DNA from: Ophiocordyceps camponoti-saundersi (nom. inval.)
Lineage: Eukaryota > Ascomycota > Sordariomycetes > Hypocreales > Ophiocordycipitaceae
Assembly: GCA_003339415.1 (NCBI GenBank)
Contig: PDHQ01000453.1
Coordinates: 1-23,136 of the forward strand
DNA: 23,136 nt
Direction: 5' to 3'
Part shown: positions 8,180-19,690 of the stretch, piece after piece
Layout of the letters: each line of letters begins with the position of its first letter
Position numbering within the stretch: the stretch's first letter is position 1
Notes under the pieces: model-generated
Told to the model about the DNA's origin: nothing
Seen by the model: only the letters and a program-made list of their open reading frames with translations
Databases searched by the model: none
Made by a program: the position numbers and the translations under genes

Positions 8180-8735
8180 TTTTAGTAAGGAGAGAAGAAT
8201 ACCTTAAGTAAGTATAATAGATATATACGAAACGTATCTTCTTAGGTTACTATAATTGCTAGCTATTATAAAGGGGTAAGGGGGCTTTACTTTAAATATA
8301 TAGCTAGATAATAATTCTCTATAAGTAAGGTTATTTAAGGTTAATTTTCTATATAAAAATAGGAGGAAAAAGAAAAGAAGGGTAAAGAATTATTTAATTA
8401 GATATTAAAAGCTTTAAAACGGATCTTTAAATCCCTAATTCGTTATATAAAATTATAAAATATAAGATAAAACTATAATTTCCTTTAGTATTATTTTTAT
8501 TATAAGTCCCCTTTAAAACTTAACTTATAATATATAACTTTTAGATAGCTAAGAAGATAAAGTTAAGGGCTAATTTTAGCTTAATTCCTTTTTTTTTATA
8601 AGGAAACTAAACTATATTATATACTAAGTTATAACCGCTCCCTTATCTTAAGGGCCGTTTATTATTTTAATACTCGGAAGCTTTTAGGAGAGGAAAAATA
8701 TTTAGGGATTATTTAACTAAACCCTAAATAAGCTC
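8180..8735 (+). mobile_element. LTR-like repeat, copy 2 (full length, most diverged)
   Basis: Parallels 13155-13710 along its length: TTTTAGTAAGGAG...GAATACCTTAAGTAAG, AATAATTCTCTATA, TTTTCTATATAAAAATAGG, TTATTTAATTAG, then ATTATAAGTCCCCTTTAAAACTTAACTTATAATATATAAC and a tail ending in ..TTTAACTAAACCCTA. The plus orientation matches the other copies. About 550 bp would suit a fungal Gypsy or Copia LTR, but no TG...CA ends or target duplication could be confirmed after RIP. Confidence 0.65.
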
Positions 8736-9433
8736 CTACTTACTTTTTATACTAGCTTCTTATTTATTTTCCTTTAGCCTATCTATTACCGCTACTAAAG
8801 TCCTTTTATAACTTCTTTTTCTAAACTTATCCCTCTTATCCCTTATCTTTCTATCTTTTAAAACGTTAACCGTAAATAATATATATTCCTATATATATTT
8901 CTTAAAGTATATCTTTTTATCTCTTAATTTAAAAAAAAAATAACTACTAAAACTTAAGCCTCTTTTTTAAATTAGTAGAATTATTATTATTATCTTAATT
9001 TCTTACCGCTACTTACTTTTACGTCGCTAAACGTATAACTTTCTTATATATTATATACGCTATTAAGTTATATCCCTTATACCTAAAGCTAAACGCTTTA
9101 AGTAATCTTTTATAAAAAATATACTTTACCTTACCCTTTATTTATACTATCCCGATAAAGCGTACCTTTGCCTAATTATCGTATTCGTAAGCTAGTATTT
9201 ATCCCTTTTAAATATTAGCGATATAAACTTATAATTAATTAGCTTTTCCCTTAGGAATTTATAAGTATCTTATTACTTCTCTTACTAGCTACTATTTACG
9301 ATATTAAACTCCTAATATTTTCCGGCTAGCTATTTATATTAGTTATTCTATCCTATTTTATATGCCCGCTACTTATTACTTCTTTCCGATAACCTATTTC
9401 GCCTCGCCGTAGTCGCGGTACCTTATATTATTA
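8736..9433. other. RIP-saturated sequence, no gene seen
   Basis: Contains an A tract near 8931 and no recognisable motif. If 8180-8735 is a 5' LTR, this would be the start of the internal region, but no primer-binding site survives that I can identify. Confidence 0.5.
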
Positions 9434-9583
9434 TAAAGTCCCCCTTCTCCTCCTTACTATATCCCTCTCCCTTTCCTCGCCTAACCTCTCCGCCGCTACC
9501 GCCGCTACCGCCTTTATACTCCGCGCCTTATTATCTTCTCCCTCTCCCCCTCTCGCCACGTTTAGCGTTACCGCTAATCGTCT
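9434..9583 (-). pseudogene. Open 50-codon segment in a GC-richer islet, unknown transposon-like protein
   Basis: On the minus strand a frame is open between TAG at 9584-9586 and TAA at 9431-9433. It includes KARSIKAVAAVAAERLG followed by a run of Glu/Arg ending in RRRRG. Extending past the flanking stops gives a plausible protein-like continuation on both sides, with stops only as TAG/TAA, consistent with former Gln or Trp codons. The plus strand here is locally GC-rich and carries the near-repeat GCCGCTACCGCCGCTACC at 9492-9509. CpG sites are not RIP targets, so Arg/Ala-rich coding sequence would survive as such an islet. I do not recognise the family. A chance open frame in a repeat of period 9 is possible. 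Confidence 0.35.
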
Positions 9584-9699
9584 CTATACGTCCCCTATAA
9601 CGCTATATTTCGCCGGCACCTATAGCTGCTATATCTCGATATTCGAAAAATACCTATATTTATATTACTACTAACTATTTAGGAACGCCTTATTATATA

Positions 9700-12600
9700 T
9701 AAAGTAAAACTTAGTATAATATAAGTAGCTACTTATTATTAGTAAAAGATATATATATATAAAAAGTATAAATTATATTATAAAACTTATATTATATAAT
9801 TATATCCCTTAATACGCGATATTAGTCTCCTATATACTAACCTTAAGTAAAATTAATACTTACTATATATTATTAGTAATATCTGCCTTACTAGCCCCTT
9901 ATCTACTAAACTAACTTTTAACTATATAATTTCTACTTAAGCTAAGGCTTTCCTTTATATTCTTTCCGCCTTCTCCGGTAGCTTACTAAATATAGCGAGT
10001 TTTTTTATATTTATCGCGTTTAGGTCGCTAAATAGTTCCCTATTATAGTATTATAAAGGGAAAACCGCCTTATTAGTAACCTCGCGCGTAGCCGCCCGTA
10101 AACTCGCTATTAAATACTCCGGGTATTAGAAGCATACTCCTTTTAGATATCCTATCGCGTACGCGCTTTCTATATTATATAGATAATATATATATTTTTA
10201 TTATTAAAAACCTTATCTACCGCGTATTTTTTATATACGTAGCTTATTAACTTTAGTATTACTAAAACTAACTTATCTAAATTGCCGGATATCGCTTTAT
10301 CTTATAAAAGTAATATTTATATAGATATAGATAGCGAAAACTTTTCCGTTTATTATAAGCATTTTAGCTAGTAGCGAGATACGCTTTTATATATATAATA
10401 AGTAATATAAGGGAAAAAAAAATTATATAATAACTAACTTATAAACTTTATATATATTAATCTTAATTATACGAATTATAATAAGCTTTTCCTTATCTTT
10501 AAATTTATCCTTATTATTAATCCCCCTTACTTATTATAATATAAGGTAATATTCTCCCCGTTATAATCTTACCTTATAAAACTAATACCTTTTTACGCCC
10601 CTCGCCTCCTTAACTTATAAACCTAACCGATACCGGTAATATAATATATTAGTATTATCCTATTCCTTACCTAACGCGTTTTATATCTTATATATTACTT
10701 TAAGCTAAGTAACGAAGCCTCGCTTTTTTAAACTAGCACGGTTTCGACGCCTTACTCTTATATAATTATTATTTATAAGTTCTTAATACCGCTTTCGAGA
10801 TAAACTTTACCGATATCGTAGCTAATAAAGGTCTTACTTATACTATTACCCTAAACGCCTATATTATAATTAACGCTAAGCTAAATACTTTTTATTATAA
10901 TTAGTAGCTTATATATAATATAGCTTAGCTATTTATAGATAATATTATAAGATAGAACTAATAAATACCGCGTACTTATAATAAAAAGCTTTTATTTTCT
11001 TATAATATATTATTATTTATATTATTAGAATTTCGATACCCGTAGCTACTTAGATTAGTTAATAATATAGGATATAGCTATATAGTTCGATCTTTCGTTA
11101 AACGCGATATATAAGAATCTAATAGCTCTAAAGTATATTTTATATTTTCGAATTTAGTAAAATATCTTAGTAACGTCCTTAATACCGCCTTACTATTTAT
11201 TAAAAACTTATATACCTTAAAAACGATACCGCTACCTTACTTACCTCCCCGCCCTAGCTAGCGTCTTTACCCGCCGAATAGCGTTAATATAAATAATAAT
11301 AAAATATATATCGTTTTTTTAGATAGGCTTAACCTCTTAGCGTTTAAGTTAGATAAAAATATATAGTATAAGTTAGCTAATAATAAGACCTTAGATATTA
11401 CCTTACCTTACCGTTATATAACGATAAATTATAAAAATAGTCCCCTCGAAGCTACTAGCCACGCCTCGCAGCCCTATAATAAGCCTCTTATATATTACTA
11501 CTTCTCGGGTATATATCTTAGTATATTTAAGATAAAGTAACTACTAATAATACCGCTTTTACTAGCGTTTATATAAGCCGCGGAGAATAATAGTTTACTA
11601 TCTAAGGTTACCGCGACTAACTCCTCGTAGCCCTTTAAAAGCGCGTTATTAAAATACGAAAACTTAGCACGCGCTATATAAGCTTTTCTTACTAGTAAAC
11701 TAAATAAGGCTAATACGCTATAATAATATCCTTTTTAGTAATATAATATAACGTTAATTAATAAAAGCTATAAAATAATTACGGTAATAGGGAAAGCTTA
11801 TATATTCTCTTATATCTTTTTAATATTAACTTACGCCTTATTTATTTTTACGATAGTTAAGTATATCTTCCCTTTTTATAAGCTAATATTTTTTATTTTT
11901 TTTTAAAAAAAAAATAAAAAAAAAAATTATCTTATAAGAAACTTATACTCTCGATAAATAGTATATATTAAACGCTAATAGTAACTATAATATATTATAT
12001 ATTCTAATATCCCCGCCGCTATCTATATAGTCTTTTATAATTAAAGCTATTTAAGCTATCTCCTATAGTTAGGTAAGAAACCTTTTATCTTTGCCACGCC
12101 GCCTAAAATATAGCTAACTTTACTACTATTTTAAACTATTACTTGCCCTTTATCTTTTATTTATTTATACGCTTACCCTTAGAAGAAACCGATATCCTTA
12201 AGCGTATATACGAAAAGGTAATAAAGACTTTTTTAAGCGTAATATACTTCTCTCTTTTCTTACTACCTATCTTAAACTTATAACGAAGTCTTTTATATTA
12301 CTAATTTACTTTATATATTAGTATATACCTTAAGTATAATAAAGTATATAGTTCGTAAAATATTTATTTTTCCTAAGCTAGCTATTACTTATCTACTTAA
12401 TATAATACTATTCTCCTTTTAACTTTATTTAAATATATCTTCGAACTCGTAATAACTTTAATAACTATCTATATTAATACTTAGTCTTTTTTTAAGATAA
12501 ACTACCTCGCCCTTTATTTTATTATTATCGTTAGAATATACGCCTTCTTACTATTATTTAACTTTATTTTAACTATAACTCCCTACTTTATAATATTATC

Positions 12601-12774
12601 GGTTAACTAAGTTCTTAAACTATATATATATATATATATATTATATATGCCCTATATAGTAAGTTATACCCCGCTACTTTATTTTAATATTATTATATTA
12701 TAACTTATATCCTATCTTTCTTCCTACCTTTTTAAAAAAAAAAAACTACCCTCTCTTTCTTCCTATCACTTTAT
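9700..12774. other. RIP-saturated sequence between GC islet and assembly gap, no assignable gene
   Basis: About 3 kb with almost no CpA or TpG. CpG-bearing patches recur (about 10080-10160, 10735-10860, 11215-11280, 11440-11660), which may be ghosts of coding sequence. A T/A block at about 11889-11926 and a TA microsatellite at 12621-12641 occur. Frames on both strands are interrupted only by TAA and TAG, but with TpG nearly absent this tells nothing about coding. Confidence 0.5.
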
Positions 12775-12784
12775 NNNNNNNNNN
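12775..12784. other. Assembly gap (10 N)
   Basis: Ten N. Bases next to it (TATCACTT before, CCACCACATA after) contain several CpA in about 35 bases, unlike the surrounding hundreds of bases, and are followed by 12 A and 23 C. This looks like low-quality contig ends rather than biology. Confidence 0.95.
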
Positions 12785-12803
12785 CGTCCTCTCCCCACCA
12801 CAT

Positions 12804-12838
12804 AAAAAAAAAAAACCCCCCCCCCCCCCCCCCCCCCC
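12804..12838 (+). repeat. A12-C23 homopolymer pair beside the gap
   Basis: Twelve A (12804-12815) followed directly by 23 C (12816-12838). Its place right next to the N gap suggests that the homopolymers stopped the assembly; their lengths are unreliable. Confidence 0.85.
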
Positions 12839-12901
12839 GCGTGCTATATCTATCTCTTACGCGCTTTATTACCTTACCCCTTATCTTATTACTTTTAGCT
12901 A

Positions 12902-13154
12902 TTTAATTAAAGTTTTAAAGTTTTAATTTACTTATTAAAAGAGTAATTTATTATATAATAGTCTAAGTTTTAAGGCGAAGTTATAATTTCGTTAACTTAA
13001 GTTTTACTAAAAGTCCTCTCTAAGACTAAATTCGTAATATATAACTTTTTAAGATAGCTATCGATATAAGCTTAAGGGCTAAATATTACTTACCTTATTC
13101 CTTCCTCTATTAAGGGAGACTATATTATATTATATCCTTTAATAGTATTTACTA
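12902..13154 (+). mobile_element. Displaced 3' part of the LTR-like repeat
   Basis: Bases 12902-13150 match 13367-13610, about 465 bases downstream: TTAATTAA..GTTTTAAAG, AATTTATTATATAATA, AAGTTATAATTTCGTTA, AAAAGTCCTCTCTAAGACTAA, TAATATATAACTTTT, AAGGGCTAA. The 3' half therefore precedes a complete copy head to tail, as in a tandem LTR junction or a duplication within an LTR. Confidence 0.65.
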
Positions 13155-13710
13155 CTTTAGCGGGGGAAAAAGGATACCTTAAGTAAGCGTAGTAGATACC
13201 TAAAAAGCGTAACTTTTTAAATAACTAAAGTCTTTAACTAATATAAGGAGGGATCTCTAGCTTTAAGGGGGAGAGCCGGATAATAATTCTCTATATAGGA
13301 AAATAATAAGGAGTCGGTTTTCTATATAGAGATAAAAAAGAAAAAGAAAAGAAGATAAGAATTATTTAATTAAGTGCTAAAAACTTTAAAATAAGTATTT
13401 AAATTAGTAATTTATAATATAAAAATATAAAGTTTAAAATAAAGTTATAGTTCCGTTTAGTAAAGTTTTTATTATAAGTCCTCTCTAAGACTTAACTTAT
13501 AATATATAACTTTTATAATAGCTTATAAAAATAAAGTTAAGGCTAATTACTTACTTAATTTCTTCCTTTTTCGAGGGAAATTAATTTAAGCTATATACTT
13601 AGTAATAACTCTAGTCTTATCTTATTTACCTTTTATATCTTAATTTTTAGATACTTTTAGGAAAAGAAAAAGGTTAAGAAACCTTTTAACTAAACCTTAT
13701 TAAAGCCCTT
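13155..13710 (+). mobile_element. LTR-like repeat, copy 3 (full length)
   Basis: Its 5' half is close to copy 1 (CTTTAGCGGGGGAAAAAGG, GAGCCGGATAATAATTCTC, ATAATAAGGAGTCGG, TTCTATATAGAG) and its 3' half to copy 2 (AAGTCCTCTCTAAGACTTAACTTATAATATATAAC and the tail ..TTTTAACTAAACC). It defines the unit length as about 555 bp. No coding capacity. Confidence 0.7.
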
Positions 13711-15651
13711 AAAAATCCCCTAGCTAAGTTATACGCTCGTTTTTCTTTTAGCGCGTTTAATACCGCCGCTAAACTACCTTACTATAGCCGCTTTTATCTC
13801 TCTAATCTATAAAAATATTTATAGTTTAAAATAGTACGAATAACTATTTAATTATACTCTATAAAAGCTCTTAATAGTATTTTACTTTAGTTTAGCGTTT
13901 TTTTCCTTATATATACTTATAGCCGCTACTAAACTAGCTTATCCCCTTTACTTATAAACTATACTTATCTTAGTTTAATTTATTAATATTTTTACTTTAC
14001 TTCCTTATATATTATTTTTCCTTATTATAATACCTTACCTCTTATAAATATTTTTTTAGCTTCTTATTACCGCTTTTTTTATCTCTTAACCTTTCTTATT
14101 CCCTTATATTTACGCTTTTATTTTTATAAAAAAAATACTACCTTATACTTTATAAACGCCCCCCCCTCCTTTTTTTTATAAAAATAATATATATATAATC
14201 CTTTTCTCTCTCCCTTTTCTCTTTTATTTTTTTTTCCTTCTTAACTTACTATATTTATCTCCTTATTATCTCTTACTATTATATCCTTATTTTCCTTATT
14301 ACTTTCTTTAGCCTCTCGCTTATATAAGTTATATAAGGAAACTAGTATTCCTTTTAACTCTCTTATATTTTATATTTCTTATTCTCTCTCTCTCTCTCTC
14401 TTTTTCTACCTCCCCTTTCCTTCCGTAAATATATATACTTTATTTCTATACTTTTAGTATATTATTTATATAATATTCCCCGCTACTAACGCCTTTTAGA
14501 AATAAACGCGTATTATTATATAATAACTTATTTACTATTTTAAGCACCTTATATCTATATTATTATAATATTTATAGCGAGGTTAACTATTACTTTTACT
14601 TATTAAGGTAAGCTACTTACTCTTATAATATTATACTTAATTACCGCGCTATAGCTAAAGCGCGCTAAGCTCTACCCTAACTCTCGCGGTTATAAGGTAT
14701 AAGTAAGCTTAGTATATAACGCCCTATACCCTTTATATTATATCTTACGCTAGCTAATTTACTTTATTCTATTTTTTTAGTTATTTTAATACTTATATAT
14801 ATATATTATACTTTTTAACTAAGGTAAAGTATAGGGTAGTAAGTATTACGTTTTATTTCCCTATTTACCTAATAAATTTCCCGATTATATCGTATAGTTT
14901 ATTACGCTTAGCTTAAGGCGTTACGCGGTAAAGTTTTAGGAGCTTTATCTTTAATAAAGTCCCTCCCCTTAAAAAAGGATTAAGTGCTAATACTTCTAAG
15001 TTATTTTATTTAATTCCTTAGCCTTCTTAATAAATTTAGTTATAATAAACTATTAGATTTAAACTTTTCTAACTTATAGTTTTTTATTATATATATATAT
15101 AGTTTAGTAACTAAAAAAATAAAAAAAAAATTATTTTATATATTTTATTTCTTATTAATACCTTTATAAACTAAGTACCTTAGTTTACTTACTTTTATAT
15201 TATATTTCTCCCTTACTTAGCTTAACTTTATACTTATTTTCTTAAATTACCTCTTATTTCCTAAGCTATCTTTATATTTAAATATTTATTCTATTAATAA
15301 TATATAAATATATTTATTTTCCCTAATACTTACTCTTTTTCTAGTATTCCTTTTTTATTATTATATATACTTAAGGCTTTATTACGCTTATATAATCTTA
15401 TCCTTTTAGGTAGTTTCTTATATTTCTCTCTCCTTTTTCTTTTTTATATTTCTCTCCTCTTTCCTCTCTTTTTTATTTTTTTCGTCCCTTATATATATAT
15501 TACTATATCCGCGCTTATATATATATAAAAATATAATATATTTTTTTCCTTTTCCGTTATCTTATCCTTATTTATCGTTTTTACGTATAAATTAGTTATT
15601 ATATTTTTTCTACTTTTTTATTACGCTTTTTATATTTTTTCCTTATTATTA
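13711..15651. other. Pyrimidine-rich RIP-saturated sequence, no gene seen
   Basis: The plus strand is mostly T and C. Around 14310-14420 and 15400-15600 it looks like diverged relatives of parts of the 3-kb repeat further right (AGTTATATAAGGAAA followed by a CT run at 14392-14401; TATATATATTACTATA..AATATAATATATTTTT near 15490). No open frame or motif on the minus strand. Confidence 0.45.
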
Positions 15652-15674
15652 ACGCGTCTCTAAAATAGACGCGT
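15652..15674. repeat. Hairpin with 8-bp GC-rich arms
   Basis: ACGCGTCT (15652-15659), 7-base loop, AGACGCGT (15667-15674). The CpG-rich arms survive RIP. It sits 8 bases before the 65-base poly(A) tract. Confidence 0.75.
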
Positions 15675-15677
15675 AAT

Positions 15678-15682
<5 letters not shown>

Positions 15683-15747
<65 letters not shown>
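15683..15747 (+). repeat. Poly(A) tract of 65 bases
   Basis: Uninterrupted A run immediately after the hairpin at 15652-15674. It could be the 3' tail of a LINE- or SINE-type retroposon on the plus strand, or a simple homopolymer. No RT or target-site duplication is visible. Confidence 0.85.
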
Positions 15748-15749
<2 letters not shown>

Positions 15750-16289
15750 CTATTCTTATAATACCTATAACGAAGTTAGATAACGCTACTACTCGGGGAG
15801 GTAAGCTTAGCTACGCTTCTAATATTATACTTAACTTTTATATTATAGCTAATAACGCGCTACGCTTACTAAAACTCGCGCGATCGAAATAAATAAGCTA
15901 ACTTTACGCTAAACGCCTTACTAAAACTATATACGTTCCTTCTTATTTTATAAATAGCTATTTACCTCTAATAGTTATTATAAATATATATTATATACTT
16001 TTTACTAGCTGCCTTAATATAATAGCTACCTCTTAATATATATTCCTTTTTATTTTACTATAATTTACCTCTTAATATTTTTTCTTTATAGTTTACTAAG
16101 CTAGCTAATATAAGACGCGCCTTAAAATTCTAATAGCTTTTTATATAAATAAATACGCTTTCCCCTAATAAGTAGCTAAAGCTTATATATCTTAGTAGCT
16201 TTTTTACTAGCTATTTCTAACTTAAGGATAGCTATTAATATAGCGCCTTACTATGCCTATCTTATTAATATATATAAATATTTCGGAAT
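15748..16289. other. RIP-saturated sequence, no gene seen
   Basis: About 540 bases between the poly(A) tract and the first 3-kb repeat. CpG-bearing words (CTCGCGCGATCG at about 15877) occur, but no feature was recognised. Confidence 0.5.
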
Positions 16290-17499
16290 AAAAAAAACAC
16301 CCCCCCCCCTCTCTCTTACTCTCTTACTTTCTCTATCTCCTTTTTCCTTTTATATATATATACGTATATATATATAATACTTTTCCTTCTCTTTTTTATT
16401 ATCTTAGCCTCTTTATTATTTTTAAGTTTTATAATTAAAAAAAAAATATTATATATTTTTTTACCTTTTTAGCTCCTTTTCTAAAAAGGTATTTATTCCT
16501 TTATCTTCGATTTTTCTTTCCCTTACTAATATTCTAACTATAAGGCTATAAATCTTATTATCATTATTCGCTTTACTTTACTCGGCCTAATTAAAAGATA
16601 ATTTTACTAGCATTAGCGATATAATTTTATTATTTTACCTTTTAGAACTAACTATTCTAACTTTTACTAGTAGCCTCTTTACTTTATTATAATATATCTT
16701 TTTCTTTCTAGTAAATAAACCCTCCTACTAACCCTTTATAGCTTACTAAGACCGCACTTCTCTCTTATCCCGCTTACCTTATTACTTTATACCTTAAATA
16801 TAATAATATAATAAAGCGAGAGATTATTAAGATTATATAGTTAAGAAGCTTTTTTTACGCTATCCTTATAGCGTTAAGATAATCGCTTATTAAAAACTAC
16901 TTTATAACTTCGGAAAGATTATTTATTTAAGTTTCTACGTATTACTATTACTTTAACTTATTATATTTTTTTATTTATTATACTAAAATACTTATTTTTA
17001 AAAACGGTGCTTATATAATATATATTTACTTCTGCTAATAGCGTAGCTATACTTACTTTTAAATTTTAGCTATATTTATCTCCTACCTTAATATAAATCC
17101 GCTAAGTAATAATAATACTATTAATAGTAATATTACTAATAGTAAAAAGTAGTTAGCTTTCTTATATAAACCCCTCCCTTTATTCTTTATCCTTATATTT
17201 AAATTTACTTACTTAATTATAAGTTTATAATATAAGTTATTTATTAAAACTTTTATAATTAGAAATATTATAAATTAAAGCTAAGTTATAAATATATATT
17301 ATAATAGCTATTATTAAACTATTTATTATTTTTTACTTTTTACTTTTTATATAAATAAACCTAACTAAGAATTTAACTTTTTAACTTTTTATAAATATTA
17401 TTAAGTTTATAAACTATAACTTTAGCTTTAAAAATAACTTATAATTATAAAGCTATTTTATAAAATTATTATTTTATTTTAATTATAATATTTAACCCC

Positions 17500-18180
17500 C
17501 TCCCCCTCTCCTTTTTATTTTTTTATTTTTTTTCCCTTTTTTAATTTCCTACCTCTCCCGCTATTTTACTAGTCTCTCCCCTCTTACTTTCTTACTATTC
17601 TTTTCCTTTTCCTTACTTTATTACTAATATTCTTAATCTTTCGCCTTTTTAATCTCTCGCTTTTTCGCTATTTTCTTATCCTCTTACTTTCTTACTATTT
17701 TCTTATCTTTTCGCTTTCTCGCTACTCTCTTATCCTCTTACTCTTTTATTACTTTTCTCGCCTTTTTATAATTATTTTCCCTTTCCTTACTTTATCGCTA
17801 GCGTTTTCGCTTTTTTACCTTTTTATTTTCTCGCTACTTTTTTCCTTTTTCTTACCCTATTATTTATATTCTCGCCTTTTTACTCCCTTATTACTTTTTT
17901 CCTTTTCCTTATTTTATTACTTATATCCCCGCCCCCTCGCCTTTTCTTTTTCTCGCTTTTTAGTCCTCTCGCTACTTACGCTACTCTCCTTATCTTTTCG
18001 CTTTCTTTTTATAATTTTCGCTCTCTCGCCCCCTCGCTACCTTTGCTACTTTTCTTATCCTCTTACCTTTTTTTTATAACTTTTACTTTCTCGCCCTCTT
18101 ACTACCTTCGCTACTTTTTTCGCTTTTTTACTATTTTTTCCTTTTCTTACTTTTTTATTATTTTTATCGCTATATATATT
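17500..18180 (+). repeat. Polypyrimidine section with CTCGCT/CTTACT units
   Basis: About 680 bases almost wholly T and C on the plus strand, built from short variable units such as TTTTCGCTATTTTCTTATC and CTCTTACTTTCTTACTATT. CTTAC alongside CTCGC fits RIP of CTTGC while CTCGC was spared. On the minus strand it is a Lys/Glu/Arg-like purine run. It matches the shorter section 21340-21780 of copy 2. Confidence 0.7.
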
Positions 18181-18363
18181 ATTTCTTTTATTATTTTTTT
18201 TACTTTTTAGTAGCTTTTTTATATTTTTACTTATATTAATATATTATTTTATAGCTTATTTTTATTTTATATAGCTATTTTTTTTTTATATATCTCCTCG
18301 CTTTATTACTTTTATTAGTTATATAAGTAAATAGGTTTTTTTTTCCTTATTTATATTTTATTT

Positions 18364-18388
18364 CTCTCTCTCTCTCTTTTTTTTTTAT

Positions 18389-18420
<32 letters not shown>

Positions 18421-18421
18421 C
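18364..18421 (+). repeat. CT and TA microsatellites of repeat copy 1
   Basis: A CT run (about 18364-18377), a T run, then TA dinucleotides (about 18396-18421). The same order CT-T-TA occurs at 19575-19660 and 21989-22111, so the microsatellites are internal to the repeat and vary in length between copies. Confidence 0.85.
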
Positions 18422-19250
18422 TTTTATTTATACTTTTTCTAACTATTTTTTTTATTTTTATTATTTTTTTATATAAAATAAGTATTATTTTCCCTTTTAC
18501 CTCTCCTTTTTCCTCCTTATATCCTTTTCCTCGCTATAAACCCTTAAGTAAATAAATATATAATATTATATATTAATATTTTACTTTTTTAAGCATTATA
18601 TATATTCTTTATTATAATACTTATAGTAAGGTTTAGTAATAATTTTATTAATTAAAGTTAGCTTAACTAACTTATAATATAATATTTAACTCCTACGCTA
18701 TAACTAATAACTTTCTAAGCTTAAGGAATATACTTAAGGTAAAAAAAAAATAAGTATAAGCTACTAAGGTAGCGTATAATATCTTTTTAAATATATACTT
18801 ATTTTTTTACTAATAGTTTTAAGCTTTAGCTATCTAAGGGATATTATAATTCTCTAATTTATATATATTATAATATTAACTAATTAGAATATTATATAGT
18901 AACTAAATACCTCCCTTTTTTTTTCTTATTTAATAACTAACTTAATTATATATTATAGTTTATAAAGCTTTTTTTTTAATATTAAGCTTAAAAATATTAA
19001 AAGCTTATTATATAAGAAAATCTCTTTACCGCTAAATAGCTTAAATATACTTACTTTTAAGGATATTTTATAAAATATTATAGCTTTTAAGATAAGTTTA
19101 ATAATAGTAAATAATTTAATTTTAAAAGTATTTAATATAGCTTTTAACTTTATTTATATTTTAAATATATAGTTTAATAATAGAAAAATATAACTATTTA
19201 TTTTTTATATTATAATTATATCTTATATCTCTTTATTTTATTTTTTCCCC

Positions 19251-19626
19251 CCTCTCTCTTACTTACCCTCTTACTTTATTCTTATCCGCTAATCTCCCCT
19301 CCCCCTTTTCTTATATTTTTCTTACTATTTTTCTTTTCCTCTTTTATATTATTTTACTCTCCCGCTATTTTACTTACCTTTTCGCGCCCCTTTTTACTCT
19401 CCCGCTACTCTTTTTTATATTTTTCTACTTTTTATACCTTCGCGTATTTTAACTTACCTTTTAGCGCCTTATTATTATCTTACGTAATTTTTTCTCCTTT
19501 CGCTTACCTTTTTATTTTAATATTAGTAATAATTATATAAGTAAATAGTATTATTTTTTTTCCTTTTATATTTAATCTCTCTCTTTTTCTCCCTCTCCCT
19601 CTCTCCTTTTTCTTTTTTTATATAGT

Positions 19627-19662
<36 letters not shown>

Positions 19663-19690
19663 TTATAAATTCGGCGAAAAAAAAAAACCT
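19251..19690 (+). repeat. Partial third copy of the polypyrimidine-to-TA section
   Basis: Directly after copy 1: pyrimidine runs with CCCGCTATTTTACTTACC units, then ATAATTATATAAGTAAATAG, a CT-rich run, and TA repeats (about 19632-19659). This is the order seen at 17500-18421 and 21340-22111, compressed. It ends with CGGCG and an A tract near 19678. Confidence 0.6.

Larger units (their letters stand above)
16290..19250 (+). repeat. Large direct repeat, copy 1 (~2.96 kb)
   Basis: Colinear with 20165-22930. Landmarks in order: a C run with CT, TTTTATATATATATACGTATATATATATAATA, TTATCTTAGCCT, AGTAAATAAACCCTCCTACTAA, GATTATTAAGATTATATAGTTAAGAAGCT, TTTCTACGTATTA (16933), TTATCCTTATATTTAAATT, TAGCTTTAAAAATAACTTATAA, a polypyrimidine section (17500-18180), AGTTATATAAGTAAATAGG, CT and TA microsatellites, AAGCTTATTATATAAGAAAATCTCTTTA, and ATATATAGTTTAATAATAGAAAAATATAA. 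No coding region recognised. An unclassified transposon or subterminal repeat unit is likely. Confidence 0.8.

Noticed and set aside
9640..10450. Long plus-strand frame containing GKTALLVTSRVAARKLA, looking helicase-like
   Set aside because: The resemblance to PIF1-type helicase motifs has wrong spacing and no supporting motifs. Absence of TGA is meaningless where TpG is depleted, and the rest of the frame is Ile/Leu/Tyr-rich noise.
17500..18180. Minus-strand Lys/Glu/Arg-rich low-complexity frame as a possible gene
   Set aside because: All frames of a purine-only strand give such residues; frequent TAA/TAG and variable unit length speak against coding.
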